A DNA stretch of 64,000 bases from Alexandriicola marinus (GTDB taxonomy: Bacteria > Pseudomonadota > Alphaproteobacteria > Rhodobacterales > Rhodobacteraceae): the NCBI RefSeq assembly GCF_004000435.1, contig NZ_RBVZ01000001.1, positions 620,001 to 684,000 of the forward strand. The letters are read 5' to 3'. The notes beneath the pieces were generated by a model. The model ran no database searches. It worked only from the letters and a program-made list of their open reading frames with translations, and was not told the origin of the DNA. This document shows, piece by piece, positions 25,658 through 33,839 of this stretch. The translations under genes were made by a program, and so were the position numbers. The first letter of the stretch is position 1, and every line of letters begins with the position of its first letter.

Positions 25658-26980
25658 GTGTTGCGTGCCTGCGTGTTTGTCGTTGTCCTTCTTGCCCATG
25701 AGATCGTCTTTAGCCTGAGTGCACAGGCGCAGGGTCGCGATGACGTGGCCTATGCACAACGTGCGCTGACGTTTCTGGGGTTCGAGCCGGGCGTCGTTGA
25801 CGGGCAATGGGGCCGGAATTCCGACACAGCCCTGTCCGGGTTTCTCGGCGCGCTTGACAGGGCGCATGACGGAGCGCTGGACGCCGGAGATCTCGACCTG
25901 CTCCGACAGGCCGTCGCTGAGGTGCCGCCCGGTCCGGCCACGTCCTATGCAACAGCCAGGGAACCCGGGACGCCTCCCTTTCGGATACCGCGCCTGAGCG
26001 TTCCGGTCGGTCGGTATTTCCAGGACATCTTTCGCACCACGCTCGATATCGACGGGGATGGCGCGCGGGAGCTGTTCGTCGCCACCGCGATCTACGATCC
26101 CAGGGACGCGCGCGAACAGGCATCGCCCGGCTATTACGCGTTCTTTGCCAAAGGGGAACGGCAGCGATGGGAGCACCTCGATATCCTGACAGGCGACCAT
26201 GATGATATCTGCATCCACGCCCGAAAAGCCGTCGTCGCCGATTTCAACGGCGATGCGGTTCCCGACGTCTTCGTCGCCTGCCACGGATGGGATGGGCCGC
26301 CGTTTCCCGGCGAACGGAACAACATCCTGCTGTCACAGCCGGACGGGACCTACAGGATCGCGATCCCGTCTCCCGATGTGGGCTTCTTTCATGGCGCTGC
26401 CGCCGCGGATTTCGACCGCGACGGCGATCCGGATATCCTGGCTGTCGCGGGGACCCAGAGGGATCCACTCTTTGTCCTGCTTAATGACGGGACAGGACAA
26501 TTCCAGCGGGTCGACGGGTTCATTCCGCAGGGCACGCGCGGATCGCATACCTGGTTTACCGTCGAGGTCCCCGACATCAACGGGGATGGGTTCTACGACA
26601 TCCTTGTCGGGGGCCATGACTGGGAAGGCGGGCCGACCCGCGCGTTTCTCAATCCGGGGGACAACGATTTTTCGCGCGTCCGGGGCGAGACGTTGCCGGC
26701 CGTCCCCGGCATGGGTGTTGTCCTCGATTTCGCGGTCTCCGACGACGGCGCGCGGAACATCTGGGTTCTGCGCACTAGCGGGGGAGATGGCTCCTTCTAT
26801 GATGGTGTTGCGATCCAGCGGGTTTCCTGGCCCGGTCTTGTCTCCGAGATCGTGGAGGAAAAGCGCGGGATCCGTTGGGTGCCTCATATCGCTGTCTGGG
26901 AGGAGGATGGCATCGGCTATGTGGGAAGCGACGATGTCGCGGCGCCCTTCGGGCCCTTGATGCGTCGCCCGGCTGACTGA
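25658..26980 (+). CDS. exported FG-GAP/VCBS-repeat protein with peptidoglycan-binding-like N terminus
   Basis: This ~440-residue protein has a hydrophobic signal segment ending near AQAQG and a short region (AYAQRALTFLGFEPGVVDGQWGRNS) that looks like a peptidoglycan-binding domain 1 fold. The rest is repeats with calcium-loop sequences DIDGDGARE, DFNGDAVPD, DFDRDGDPD and DINGDGFYD, typical of FG-GAP/VCBS beta propellers. It is probably periplasmic or secreted and calcium-binding. The GTG at 25658 has CGGGG about 9 nt upstream; a TTG at 25637 is the alternative. It is 157 bp after the ferredoxin gene and is not obviously part of that pathway. Confidence 0.75.
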   Translation: MLRACVFVVVLLAHEIVFSLSAQAQGRDDVAYAQRALTFLGFEPGVVDGQWGRNSDTALSGFLGALDRAHDGALDAGDLDLLRQAVAEVPPGPATSYATAREPGTPPFRIPRLSVPVGRYFQDIFRTTLDIDGDGARELFVATAIYDPRDAREQASPGYYAFFAKGERQRWEHLDILTGDHDDICIHARKAVVADFNGDAVPDVFVACHGWDGPPFPGERNNILLSQPDGTYRIAIPSPDVGFFHGAAAADFDRDGDPDILAVAGTQRDPLFVLLNDGTGQFQRVDGFIPQGTRGSHTWFTVEVPDINGDGFYDILVGGHDWEGGPTRAFLNPGDNDFSRVRGETLPAVPGMGVVLDFAVSDDGARNIWVLRTSGGDGSFYDGVAIQRVSWPGLVSEIVEEKRGIRWVPHIAVWEEDGIGYVGSDDVAAPFGPLMRRPAD

Positions 26981-26984
26981 GTGA

Positions 26985-27030
26985 CGAATTCTTTGAAAGA
27001 ATTCGAACCGGAAACTTTGAAAGTTTCCGG
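26985..27030. repeat. tandem perfect palindromes between convergent genes
   Basis: The first palindrome has 10-bp arms CGAATTCTTT/AAAGAATTCG (26985-27005). The second has 11-bp arms CCGGAAACTTT/AAAGTTTCCGG (27008-27030). Both share the core CTTTGAAAG with a single-base centre. They lie between the convergent FG-GAP gene and the SDR gene and may act as bidirectional 3'-end elements. I recall similar elements between genes in Rhodobacteraceae, but this was not checked. Confidence 0.75.
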
Positions 27031-27044
27031 CCCCCCGGCAGGCG

Positions 27045-27842
27045 TCATCGCGCCAGAATGCCGCCGTCGATGACCAGCATGTTGCCGGTCATGTAATCCG
27101 TGGCAGACGAGGCAAGGTAGACCACGGTGCCGCGTATCTCTGCCGCTTCCGCCAGTCGGCCCATGGGCGTGTAATCCGCCATTTGCTGTGCGTGCTCCGG
27201 CGAGCGGGGGCGGGTTTTGGTTCGGAAAAAGCCGGGGATGATCGCGTTTACCTGGATGCCGAGCGAGGCGTATTCCAACGCAAGTTCGCGCGTCAGGCTC
27301 ACCACCGCGCCCTTGGCCGCGGCATAGGCCGGGCGGGGGAAGATGCCCGCCGCCGCCACGATCCCGAACATTGAGCCGATCATGATCACCTTGCCGCTGC
27401 CCTGCGAGACCATCTGCCCCAGCGCGGGGCGCACGGTGTTGTAGACACCATCGAGGTTGACCGCCGTGACCCGGTCCCAGTCCTCGCGGGGCATCTCGTG
27501 CAGGCGCCCGGGCTGGGCCTCAGATATCCCGGCATTCGGGATGACGATGTCGAGCGTGCCGAAACGCGCCACGGTTTGCGCCACCGCCGCCTCCATGGCC
27601 GCGGCGTCGGTCACGTCGGCGGTGAGGGGCAGCACCTCGGCTCCGGAAATCGTCGCGGCCGTCTCGGCCAGCGTCGCCTCATCGCGATCGAGCAGCGCCA
27701 GATGCGCACCGGCCTCGGCCAACGCGGCCGCCATCTCGGCGCCAAGGCCCTGACCAGCGCCGGTGATCAGGGCCGTCTTGCCTGTCAGGTCGAACATCCG
27801 GGGAAGGGGCAGGGCGCCGGCCCCGTGGGTATCACCGGTCAT
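27045..27842 (-). CDS. short-chain dehydrogenase/reductase of the biotin-carboxylase operon
   Basis: This ~265-residue classical SDR has cofactor motif TGAGQGLG, NAG in PNAGISE, catalytic Tyr and Lys in AYAAAKGAVVSL, and GNMLVIDGG near the end. Asp after beta-2 (LALLDRD) suggests NAD(H). The ATG at 27842 overlaps the HAD stop (ATGA), which supports this start; a later ATG at 27797 would give the more usual short N terminus. It is the last gene of the BCCP-BC-CT-HAD-SDR operon. Confidence 0.88.
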   Translation of the reverse strand: MTGDTHGAGALPLPRMFDLTGKTALITGAGQGLGAEMAAALAEAGAHLALLDRDEATLAETAATISGAEVLPLTADVTDAAAMEAAVAQTVARFGTLDIVIPNAGISEAQPGRLHEMPREDWDRVTAVNLDGVYNTVRPALGQMVSQGSGKVIMIGSMFGIVAAAGIFPRPAYAAAKGAVVSLTRELALEYASLGIQVNAIIPGFFRTKTRPRSPEHAQQMADYTPMGRLAEAAEIRGTVVYLASSATDYMTGNMLVIDGGILAR

Positions 27843-28672
27843 GGAGCGGGGAACCATGGCTGCGCGTCGATGCCGGCCAGAGTGTCGAGCAGGAGATGCG
27901 CCCGATGCGCGGGCTCGACCGCCTCGAAGGCGGCCGCGTCATAGGCGCCCGTCGTCACGCCGATCGTCAGCGCGCCCGCCGCCCGGCCCATCCGGATCTC
28001 CAGCTTCGGATCGTCGCCGATCACGGCGCTGGCCTCGGCGGGCACGCCGGTCAGGCCGCAGGCGATCTCCATTCCGGCGACAGAGGGTTTGCCCATCACC
28101 TCGGGCGCGATCCCCGTGCAATGCTCGATCGCGGCGGATACCGCGCCCGGTATCCCCACGATCCGCCCCTTCGAGGAGGCGACGAAGGGCGCGACGGAGC
28201 TGGTGAAGGGCTTGGCCCCGTCCCAGATCGCAGCGACGATCGCCTCGAGCGCGTCTGAGGACAGCGCCCGCGTATAGCCCACCATCACTGCACTGACGGG
28301 ACCCGCGGTCTTGACCGGCTCGACCATCTCGATCCCGGCCTGTGCGAGCGGGGTCCGGATCCCGTCATCGGCCAGCACCATGACCCTTTCGTGGCCGCGC
28401 GCCTTCAGAACGCCTGCGGCCACGACCGCCGGCGTCAGGAGATGGCCCGGATCGATCACGAGGCCCGCGTCGGCAAGCCTCGGGTAGTAATGATCGGGCG
28501 GAAAGAAGGTGCCGTTGGTATAGGCCACCACGGGCACCCCGCGCGCGCGGGCGAGCTCAAGGGCCTCGACCGCGCCGGGAAGCGGCTCGTAGGTGCCGGT
28601 TTCCTTGTCCATCATGGCCAGCGTGCCGTCGATATCGAAGACAAGCGCGCGGATCGGGTGGGGATGGGTCAT
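27839..28672 (-). CDS. HAD-superfamily phosphatase, NagD-like
   Basis: This 277-residue HAD hydrolase has nucleophile motif DIDGTL (Asp13/Asp15 area), motif II YTNGT, the C2-type cap of the NagD/subclass IIA group and the final GDDPKLEIRMGRAAG motif. It should cleave a phosphomonoester; NagD-like enzymes act on nucleotides, phosphoglycolate or 4-nitrophenyl phosphate. It overlaps both neighbours by 4 nt (ATGA), so it is co-translated with the carboxyltransferase and SDR. That a phosphatase sits within a biotin-carboxylase operon is unusual. Confidence 0.87.
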   Translation of the reverse strand: MTHPHPIRALVFDIDGTLAMMDKETGTYEPLPGAVEALELARARGVPVVAYTNGTFFPPDHYYPRLADAGLVIDPGHLLTPAVVAAGVLKARGHERVMVLADDGIRTPLAQAGIEMVEPVKTAGPVSAVMVGYTRALSSDALEAIVAAIWDGAKPFTSSVAPFVASSKGRIVGIPGAVSAAIEHCTGIAPEVMGKPSVAGMEIACGLTGVPAEASAVIGDDPKLEIRMGRAAGALTIGVTTGAYDAAAFEAVEPAHRAHLLLDTLAGIDAQPWFPAP

Positions 28673-30138
28673 GGGCGTCCTCCGGACAGCGAGAGTTTGA
28701 ACCCCGGTTTTTCGACCCGCACCGATCCCAGCCCCTTGCGGGAGGTCAGTTCCCGGATCAGGTCGAGCGCGGGGCGGGTGGCCGGATCATAGCTCCGCCG
28801 GGCGGGGCCCGCGGCCTTCATCGCATCGACCTGATCGCCGGGCATGACGGCGCGCAGCAGGAACTCCTCGTCCGGGCAGTCCCTGCCGATCCGCGACCTC
28901 AGCTCATCGAGCGAGGCCATCCGCGGCTCATCCTCCAGCTCGCGGGCGCGTTTCGACCCCCTGATCCGATCCTCGACCGCACCGTCCATCGGCATGGCGG
29001 GCGTGCCGAACCGGCCCAGCACATAGCGCGTCACCTCATCGGGCACCGTCTGGTAGCGGTCCTCGGAGGTGACGTTCAGCATCGCCTGCGTTGCCACCAG
29101 CTGGCTGAACGGCGTGACCATGATCGGATAGCCGAATTCGGCCCGGACGCGCGCGACCTCCTCCAGCACCTGCGGCAGAAGGTGTTCGCGGCCGGTTTCC
29201 TTCAGCTGGCGGATCATGGTGCCCATGACCCCGCCGGGGATCTGGTGGCGGAAATAGCCGCGGTCATAATCTCCGGGCCCGCGCGCAGAGAGCCCCTCGG
29301 CCCGGGCGAGCGCGGTCATGTAGCCATCCATCTCGGCCACTGCGTCATCGTCGACGTCGACCCGATGGCCCATGTCGCGCAGGTTGGCGGTGGTCTGGCT
29401 CATGGCGGGCTGGCCCGTGCCATTCGCCGCCGACGAGGCCGAAGTGTGCAGGCAATCGACGCCCGCCTCCGCCGCCTCGAGGTAGGAAAAGGCCGCAAGC
29501 CCGATCGTGGTGTGGGAATGGAATTCGAACGGGACGCGGCCCGCCGCCTGCCTTAGTGCGGGAAAGAGTCTGGCGGCCCGTTCGGGTGAAACAAGCCCGC
29601 CGGGATCCTTGACATAGATCTTGTCGAACCGGCCGGAGGCGCACAGCTCCCGGGTCTTGTCGCACCAATGCGCGTCGTCATGAAGCGGCGACAGCGTGAA
29701 GGTCAGCGCCGCCACGATCTGAGAGCCGCCCGCACGGCGCGTGACATCGGCCATGTTAAGCATCGCCTGGGTGTCGTTCATCGGGTCCATCACCGCGAAC
29801 CGCTCGATCCCGTTCTTCACCAGAAGACCGAAGGCGAATTCCATCAGCTCTTCGCTGGCGATTTCCCACGAGATGAAGCGCATGCCCGTGGTCAGGAACG
29901 ACAGGGGCGTGTTGGGCGTGGCTTCCTTGAAGAGACGGAGCCTCTCCCACGGGTCTTCCTGCTTGAACCGCACAGCCACGGCCATGTGGGTGGAGGTGGT
30001 GAAATCGATCGCCTCGAAGCCGATCCTGTCCATAACCGGCGCGATCTGGAGCATCATGCCCGTGTCGAGCCCGGTCGCCCCCCAGTTCGACTGGTTGCCG
30101 TCGCGCAGGGTCGTGTCGATCAGCGAAATATCGGTCAT
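28669..30138 (-). CDS. biotin-dependent carboxyltransferase subunit, pyruvate carboxylase/oxaloacetate decarboxylase type
   Basis: This 489-residue DRE-TIM-type protein begins with IDTTLRDGNQSNWG (the metal-binding DTTLRD motif), has a YVKDPGGL segment, where the family has the carboxylated or catalytic Lys before D-x-x-G, and FHSHTTIGLA as the metal-binding H-x-H. Its C-terminal ~180 residues match the PYC/OadA conserved domain. It lacks a fused biotinyl domain; that domain is a separate gene here. The acceptor could be pyruvate or another 2-oxo acid. There is no membrane beta subunit, so it is not a sodium pump. Confidence 0.87.
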   Translation of the reverse strand: MTDISLIDTTLRDGNQSNWGATGLDTGMMLQIAPVMDRIGFEAIDFTTSTHMAVAVRFKQEDPWERLRLFKEATPNTPLSFLTTGMRFISWEIASEELMEFAFGLLVKNGIERFAVMDPMNDTQAMLNMADVTRRAGGSQIVAALTFTLSPLHDDAHWCDKTRELCASGRFDKIYVKDPGGLVSPERAARLFPALRQAAGRVPFEFHSHTTIGLAAFSYLEAAEAGVDCLHTSASSAANGTGQPAMSQTTANLRDMGHRVDVDDDAVAEMDGYMTALARAEGLSARGPGDYDRGYFRHQIPGGVMGTMIRQLKETGREHLLPQVLEEVARVRAEFGYPIMVTPFSQLVATQAMLNVTSEDRYQTVPDEVTRYVLGRFGTPAMPMDGAVEDRIRGSKRARELEDEPRMASLDELRSRIGRDCPDEEFLLRAVMPGDQVDAMKAAGPARRSYDPATRPALDLIRELTSRKGLGSVRVEKPGFKLSLSGGRP

Positions 30139-31493
30139 GGCGTCGTGTCCATCCGTGTCAGAAGGTCTGGCAGATAGGTCGTGTCGACCCCGCCCGCGAC
30201 AAAAGCCGCATCCTCCATGATCGCGGCATGAAGCGGGGCGTTGGTCCTGACGCCCTCAAGTCGGATCACGCGCAGGGCGTCGCGCATCCGGGCGATGGCC
30301 TCGGCCCGGGTCGCGCCATGGGTGATCAGCTTGGCGATCATGGAATCGTAATGCGGCGGGATCATCGCGCCCGGCTGCATGTGGGTATCGACCCGCAGGC
30401 CGGGGAGGGAGGGGAACCAGGCGTCGCTCACCCGCCCCGGCGAGGGCATGAAGTTGTTGCCGATATCCTCCGCGTTCAGACGGCACTCGATGGCATGTCC
30501 GACAAGCCCGATATCGTCTTGCGAAAGCGCCAGCGGCTGCCCTTCGGCAATCGCGATCTGGAGGGCGATCAGATCGAGGCCGGTCACCTCCTCGGTCACC
30601 GGGTGTTCGACCTGAACCCGGGCATTCATCTCGAGGAAATAGAACTCTTCCCGCGCCACATCGACGAGGAATTCCACCGTTCCGAGGGAGCGGTAGCCTA
30701 TATGGCGCGCGAAGGCGCAGCCGGCCTCGAGGATGGCTGCGCGCAGCGTGTCGGGCAGATGCGGGGCAGGCGCTTCTTCGACCACTTTCTGATAGCGCCG
30801 CTGGATCGAGCAATCCCGTTCGCCGGCGTGCAGCACCTGCATCCCGTCGGACAGGATCTGCACCTCGATATGCCGCCCGGAGGTCACGAGGCGTTCGATA
30901 TAGACGCGGGCATCGCCGAAGGCCGCCGCCGCCTCTGACATCGCGAGGTCAAGCTGCGAGGCCAGTTCACCCGCGTGATCGACGCGCTTCATCCCGCGCC
31001 CGCCGCCGCCCGCCACCGCCTTGATCAGCAAGGGAAAGCCCAGCTCGTCGGCAAGGCGCATCGCCTCTTCGGTGGTCGCGACCGTGGCGCCCGGAACAAG
31101 CGGCACGCCCGCATCGCGGGCATGGCCGCGTGCGGTAAGCTTGTCGCCCACGGCCGCAAGGTTGTCGGGGCTGGGGCCGATGAAGATCAGCCCCACGTCG
31201 GCGCAGGCCTGCGCAAGATCGCGGTTTTCCGACAGGAAGCCATAGCCCGGATGGATCGCGTCACAGCCCATGCCCTTGGCCGCCTCGATCACCGCGCCGA
31301 CCGACAGATAGCTCTGGCTTGCCGGGGCGGGGCCAAGACAGACCGCGCGGTCCGCCAGCCGCGCGCCAAGGCTGTCGCGGTCGGCCTCCGACACGCCCAG
31401 AACCGTCTCGATCCCGATCGCGCGGGCCGTGCGGATCACGCGAACGGCGATCTCGCCGCGATTTGCGATGAATATCCGGGCGATCCGGGGCAT
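30135..31493 (-). CDS. biotin carboxylase subunit (AccC-like)
   Basis: This 452-residue ATP-grasp enzyme carboxylates biotin using ATP and bicarbonate. Motifs include IANRGEIAVRVIRTA, HPGYGFLSEN, the glycine-rich GGGGRGMKRV, ERDCSIQRRYQKVVEEAPAP and FLEMNARVQVEHPVTEE. Length equals AccC (~450). It is one base after the BCCP gene and overlaps the carboxyltransferase by 4 nt. Because it sits with a PYC-type carboxyltransferase instead of acetyl-CoA carboxylase genes, it probably serves this dedicated complex rather than fatty acid synthesis. Confidence 0.92.
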   Translation of the reverse strand: MPRIARIFIANRGEIAVRVIRTARAIGIETVLGVSEADRDSLGARLADRAVCLGPAPASQSYLSVGAVIEAAKGMGCDAIHPGYGFLSENRDLAQACADVGLIFIGPSPDNLAAVGDKLTARGHARDAGVPLVPGATVATTEEAMRLADELGFPLLIKAVAGGGGRGMKRVDHAGELASQLDLAMSEAAAAFGDARVYIERLVTSGRHIEVQILSDGMQVLHAGERDCSIQRRYQKVVEEAPAPHLPDTLRAAILEAGCAFARHIGYRSLGTVEFLVDVAREEFYFLEMNARVQVEHPVTEEVTGLDLIALQIAIAEGQPLALSQDDIGLVGHAIECRLNAEDIGNNFMPSPGRVSDAWFPSLPGLRVDTHMQPGAMIPPHYDSMIAKLITHGATRAEAIARMRDALRVIRLEGVRTNAPLHAAIMEDAAFVAGGVDTTYLPDLLTRMDTTP

Positions 31494-31494
31494 C

Positions 31495-31941
31495 TCAATC
31501 CGGCTTCACACGGATCAGCGTCTGGCCATGTTCGACCATCTCGCCATTCGGGGCCACGATCTCGGTCACGAGGCCGGTCACACCGGCGGTGACCTGGTTC
31601 ATCAGCTTCATCACCTCGATGATGCCGATCACGCTGTCGGGGCCGACCCTGTCGCCCACCGTGACAAAGGGCGGGGCGCCCGGTTTTGGGGCATGGTAGA
31701 AGATACCCAGCAAGGGCGCCGGCACCTCCAATCCTTCGCCGGTCAGTTCTGGTGGTGTCGCGGGGGCAGGTGCCGGCCTTGGGGTGGATGCGGGCTCTGC
31801 CGATGGTGCGAGGGGGGCAGGGGCGCCTGCCTTGCGCAGTTCCAGCTTGAGATCGCCCATCTCGAGGGTCAGTTCCTCGAAATCGGAGCCGTCGACAAGC
31901 CTGAGGATGTAGTCGATGTCTTCTCGCGTCAGCCCGCTCAT
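31495..31941 (-). CDS. biotin carboxyl carrier protein (AccB-like)
   Basis: This 148-residue protein has an AccB-like N-terminal region, a Pro/Ala-rich linker at about 40-68 and a C-terminal biotinyl domain with EVMKLMN (biotinylated Lys112 expected) in place of the canonical EAMKMMN. ATG at 31941 is used; an upstream in-frame start would add 17 residues. It is the first gene of the five-gene operon, and an IclR-type palindrome lies 83 bp upstream. Confidence 0.9.
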   Translation of the reverse strand: MSGLTREDIDYILRLVDGSDFEELTLEMGDLKLELRKAGAPAPLAPSAEPASTPRPAPAPATPPELTGEGLEVPAPLLGIFYHAPKPGAPPFVTVGDRVGPDSVIGIIEVMKLMNQVTAGVTGLVTEIVAPNGEMVEHGQTLIRVKPD

Positions 31942-32023
31942 CGCACGCGCCTCCCGGTTTGCGGCATCAGGTGGAGCAAGGCTAGGCAGCACGCGCCCGG
32001 CGGTAAACGGGTGGTCGCCGCTG

Positions 32024-32040
32024 GTTTCACCAGGTGAAAC
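32024..32040. promoter_or_regulatory. perfect palindrome, candidate IclR operator
   Basis: GTTTCACCAGGTGAAAC has perfect 8-bp arms around one base. It lies between the iclR-family stop (2 bp away) and the BCCP start. IclR-family regulators commonly bind palindromes of the GTTTCA-TGAAAC kind, so the adjacent regulator is the obvious candidate. Confidence 0.62.
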
Positions 32041-32042
32041 AT

Positions 32043-32849
32043 CTAGTGCGACAGCACGCGCCCGATGTCTCGCGCCGCCTCGGTGAGGGGGGGCGCGAAG
32101 GCCGCGATCGCGGCGTCGCGGTCGAAGATCCGGCGCGCCCAGGTGATGTTGATCACGCCGGGCACATCCGCGCCCGCGCGGATCGCCACGCCCAGCGAGT
32201 CGCGGGCATCATCGGCCTCGGACCGGCCAAGATCGAAATCGCCGCCGAAATCCGGGTCGCGCAGACCAAAGCCGCGGGTGCGCGTTTCGGTCAGAAGCCT
32301 GTCCACATAGCCGGGCAGATGCACCACTCTGTCGCCCCGGCGCTGCGACAGGCGCAGTCGGTCAAGCGTGGCCTCGCGCACGTTGTCGGCGCAGGCGGCA
32401 AGGTAGGCCCGCCCCGAGGCCGAGCGCAGCATGTTGATCTGGAACCCCACCGGCCCGAGCGGCACCTCCGCGACCCGGGTCCGCGAGGCGTTGGTCTCGA
32501 GCACCTCCATATGGGTCAGGCGCGGCGCGGCCAGTACAGATGGCCAGCTGACCTCGCGGCTCAGCCGGTCGAGGATGGGGGAGGCGGCCTCGACCAGTTC
32601 GGTCTCCCGGTCGATGGCCTGCGCCAGCGTCGAGAGCGAATAGGAGGCGATATAGGCGTTGTCGGCCATCCTTTGCCAGACGACGCCCTGTTCCGTCAGG
32701 GTCTTCAGGATCCGCAGAAGCGTCGCCTTGGGAAGGCCCGAAAGCCGGTGAAGATCGGCCAGCGACAGCGCGCCCGAGCGTTGCAATAGGCGCAGCACAT
32801 CCAGCCCGCGGGCAAGCGATCGGATCGACTTGACGTTCGGTGTGACCAT
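32043..32849 (-). CDS. IclR-family transcriptional regulator
   Basis: This 268-residue protein has an N-terminal winged helix (SLADLHRLSGLPKATLLRILKTL at about 28-50) and a C-terminal IclR effector domain (about 85-260) ending with VINITWARR. It lies upstream of the biotin-carboxylase operon on the same strand, and is divergent from an amino-acid-type ABC importer (165 bp between starts), so it may control both. The palindrome just after its stop is a candidate target. IclR regulators typically sense small aromatic or aliphatic acids. Confidence 0.9.
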   Translation of the reverse strand: MVTPNVKSIRSLARGLDVLRLLQRSGALSLADLHRLSGLPKATLLRILKTLTEQGVVWQRMADNAYIASYSLSTLAQAIDRETELVEAASPILDRLSREVSWPSVLAAPRLTHMEVLETNASRTRVAEVPLGPVGFQINMLRSASGRAYLAACADNVREATLDRLRLSQRRGDRVVHLPGYVDRLLTETRTRGFGLRDPDFGGDFDLGRSEADDARDSLGVAIRAGADVPGVINITWARRIFDRDAAIAAFAPPLTEAARDIGRVLSH

Positions 32850-33014
32850 GGTGACCGCAGTATGGGCGCGCGGGGCGCCGGCGCAATCGGCAATCGGGGC
32901 AAAACGGGCAAAGATAGTTGTGAAAGTCGGGCCCCGCCGACCCCGAGGGGGCTGGACAATTTGCCTGCCAGACCCAAACCTAGAGCGAATGAAAAATCAC
33001 CGGGGAGTCACCAC

Positions 33015-33839
33015 ATGAAACGCATCACGACCTCTGCCCTCGCCCTTGTCCTGTCGGCCGGAACCGCCATGGCCATGGGGCACAGCGACTGCGCGGCCGG
33101 CAAGACGCTTGTCGAAGACACGCTGACCATCGCCACCGGCAATCCCGCCTATTACCCATGGGTGATGGACGACAATCCCGAAAGTGGCGAAGGCTTCGAG
33201 GCGGCCGTCGGCTATGCCATCGCCGAAAAGATGGGCTATGGCCCCGACATGGTGACCTGGGTCCGCACCAGTTTCGACGAGGCGATCCAGCCCGGTGCGA
33301 AGAATTTCGATTTCAACATGCAGCAATATTCGATCACGCCCGAACGTGAGGCGATGGTTGATTTCAGCCTGCCTTACTACACCTCCGCGATGGCTGTCCT
33401 GACCACCAGCGCCGTCATCGAGGGTGGGGCGGAGCCCACGCTCGAGAGCCTCAAGGGCCTGAAATGGGGCGCCGTGGCCACCACGACCGCTGTCCCGATG
33501 CTCAACGAGATCATCCAGCCCGACAGCGACCCGCTTCTGTATAACGACAATGCCGATGTGAACGCCGCGATCATGGCGGGCCAGATCGATGCCGCCCTCT
33601 ATGACCTGCCCACCGCGCTGTATCTGTCTGCGGTCGTCGTCGATAACGGCGCGCTTCTGGGTCAGTTCCCGCCGGATCAGTCGGAAACGCCCGATCAGTT
33701 CGGCCTCCTGATGGAGGAGGGCAACCCGCTCAAGGAATGCGTGGACGCCGCCATCACCGAGCTGACCGAGAGCGGCGAGTTGGCCGCGATCGAGGTCCAG
33801 TGGCTGGCCGAGGCGACGGGCGTCCCGGTCATCCAGTAA
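33015..33839 (+). CDS. periplasmic binding protein of polar-amino-acid-type ABC transporter
   Basis: This 274-residue protein has a signal peptide (MKRITTSALALVLSAGTAMAMG) and the family 3 extracellular solute-binding fold, with the domain-1 stretch GFEAAVGYAIAEKMGY, the FDFNMQQYSITPEREAMVDFSLPYY block and LKGLKWGAVATTT. The ligand may be an amino acid or other small amine or acid. Its ATG has GGGGAG upstream, and TAAATG joins it to the permease gene. Confidence 0.9.
   Translation: MKRITTSALALVLSAGTAMAMGHSDCAAGKTLVEDTLTIATGNPAYYPWVMDDNPESGEGFEAAVGYAIAEKMGYGPDMVTWVRTSFDEAIQPGAKNFDFNMQQYSITPEREAMVDFSLPYYTSAMAVLTTSAVIEGGAEPTLESLKGLKWGAVATTTAVPMLNEIIQPDSDPLLYNDNADVNAAIMAGQIDAALYDLPTALYLSAVVVDNGALLGQFPPDQSETPDQFGLLMEEGNPLKECVDAAITELTESGELAAIEVQWLAEATGVPVIQ

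Noticed and set aside
28669-31941. Sodium-pumping oxaloacetate decarboxylase
   Set aside because: No membrane beta or gamma subunit is encoded nearby; only soluble subunits are seen.
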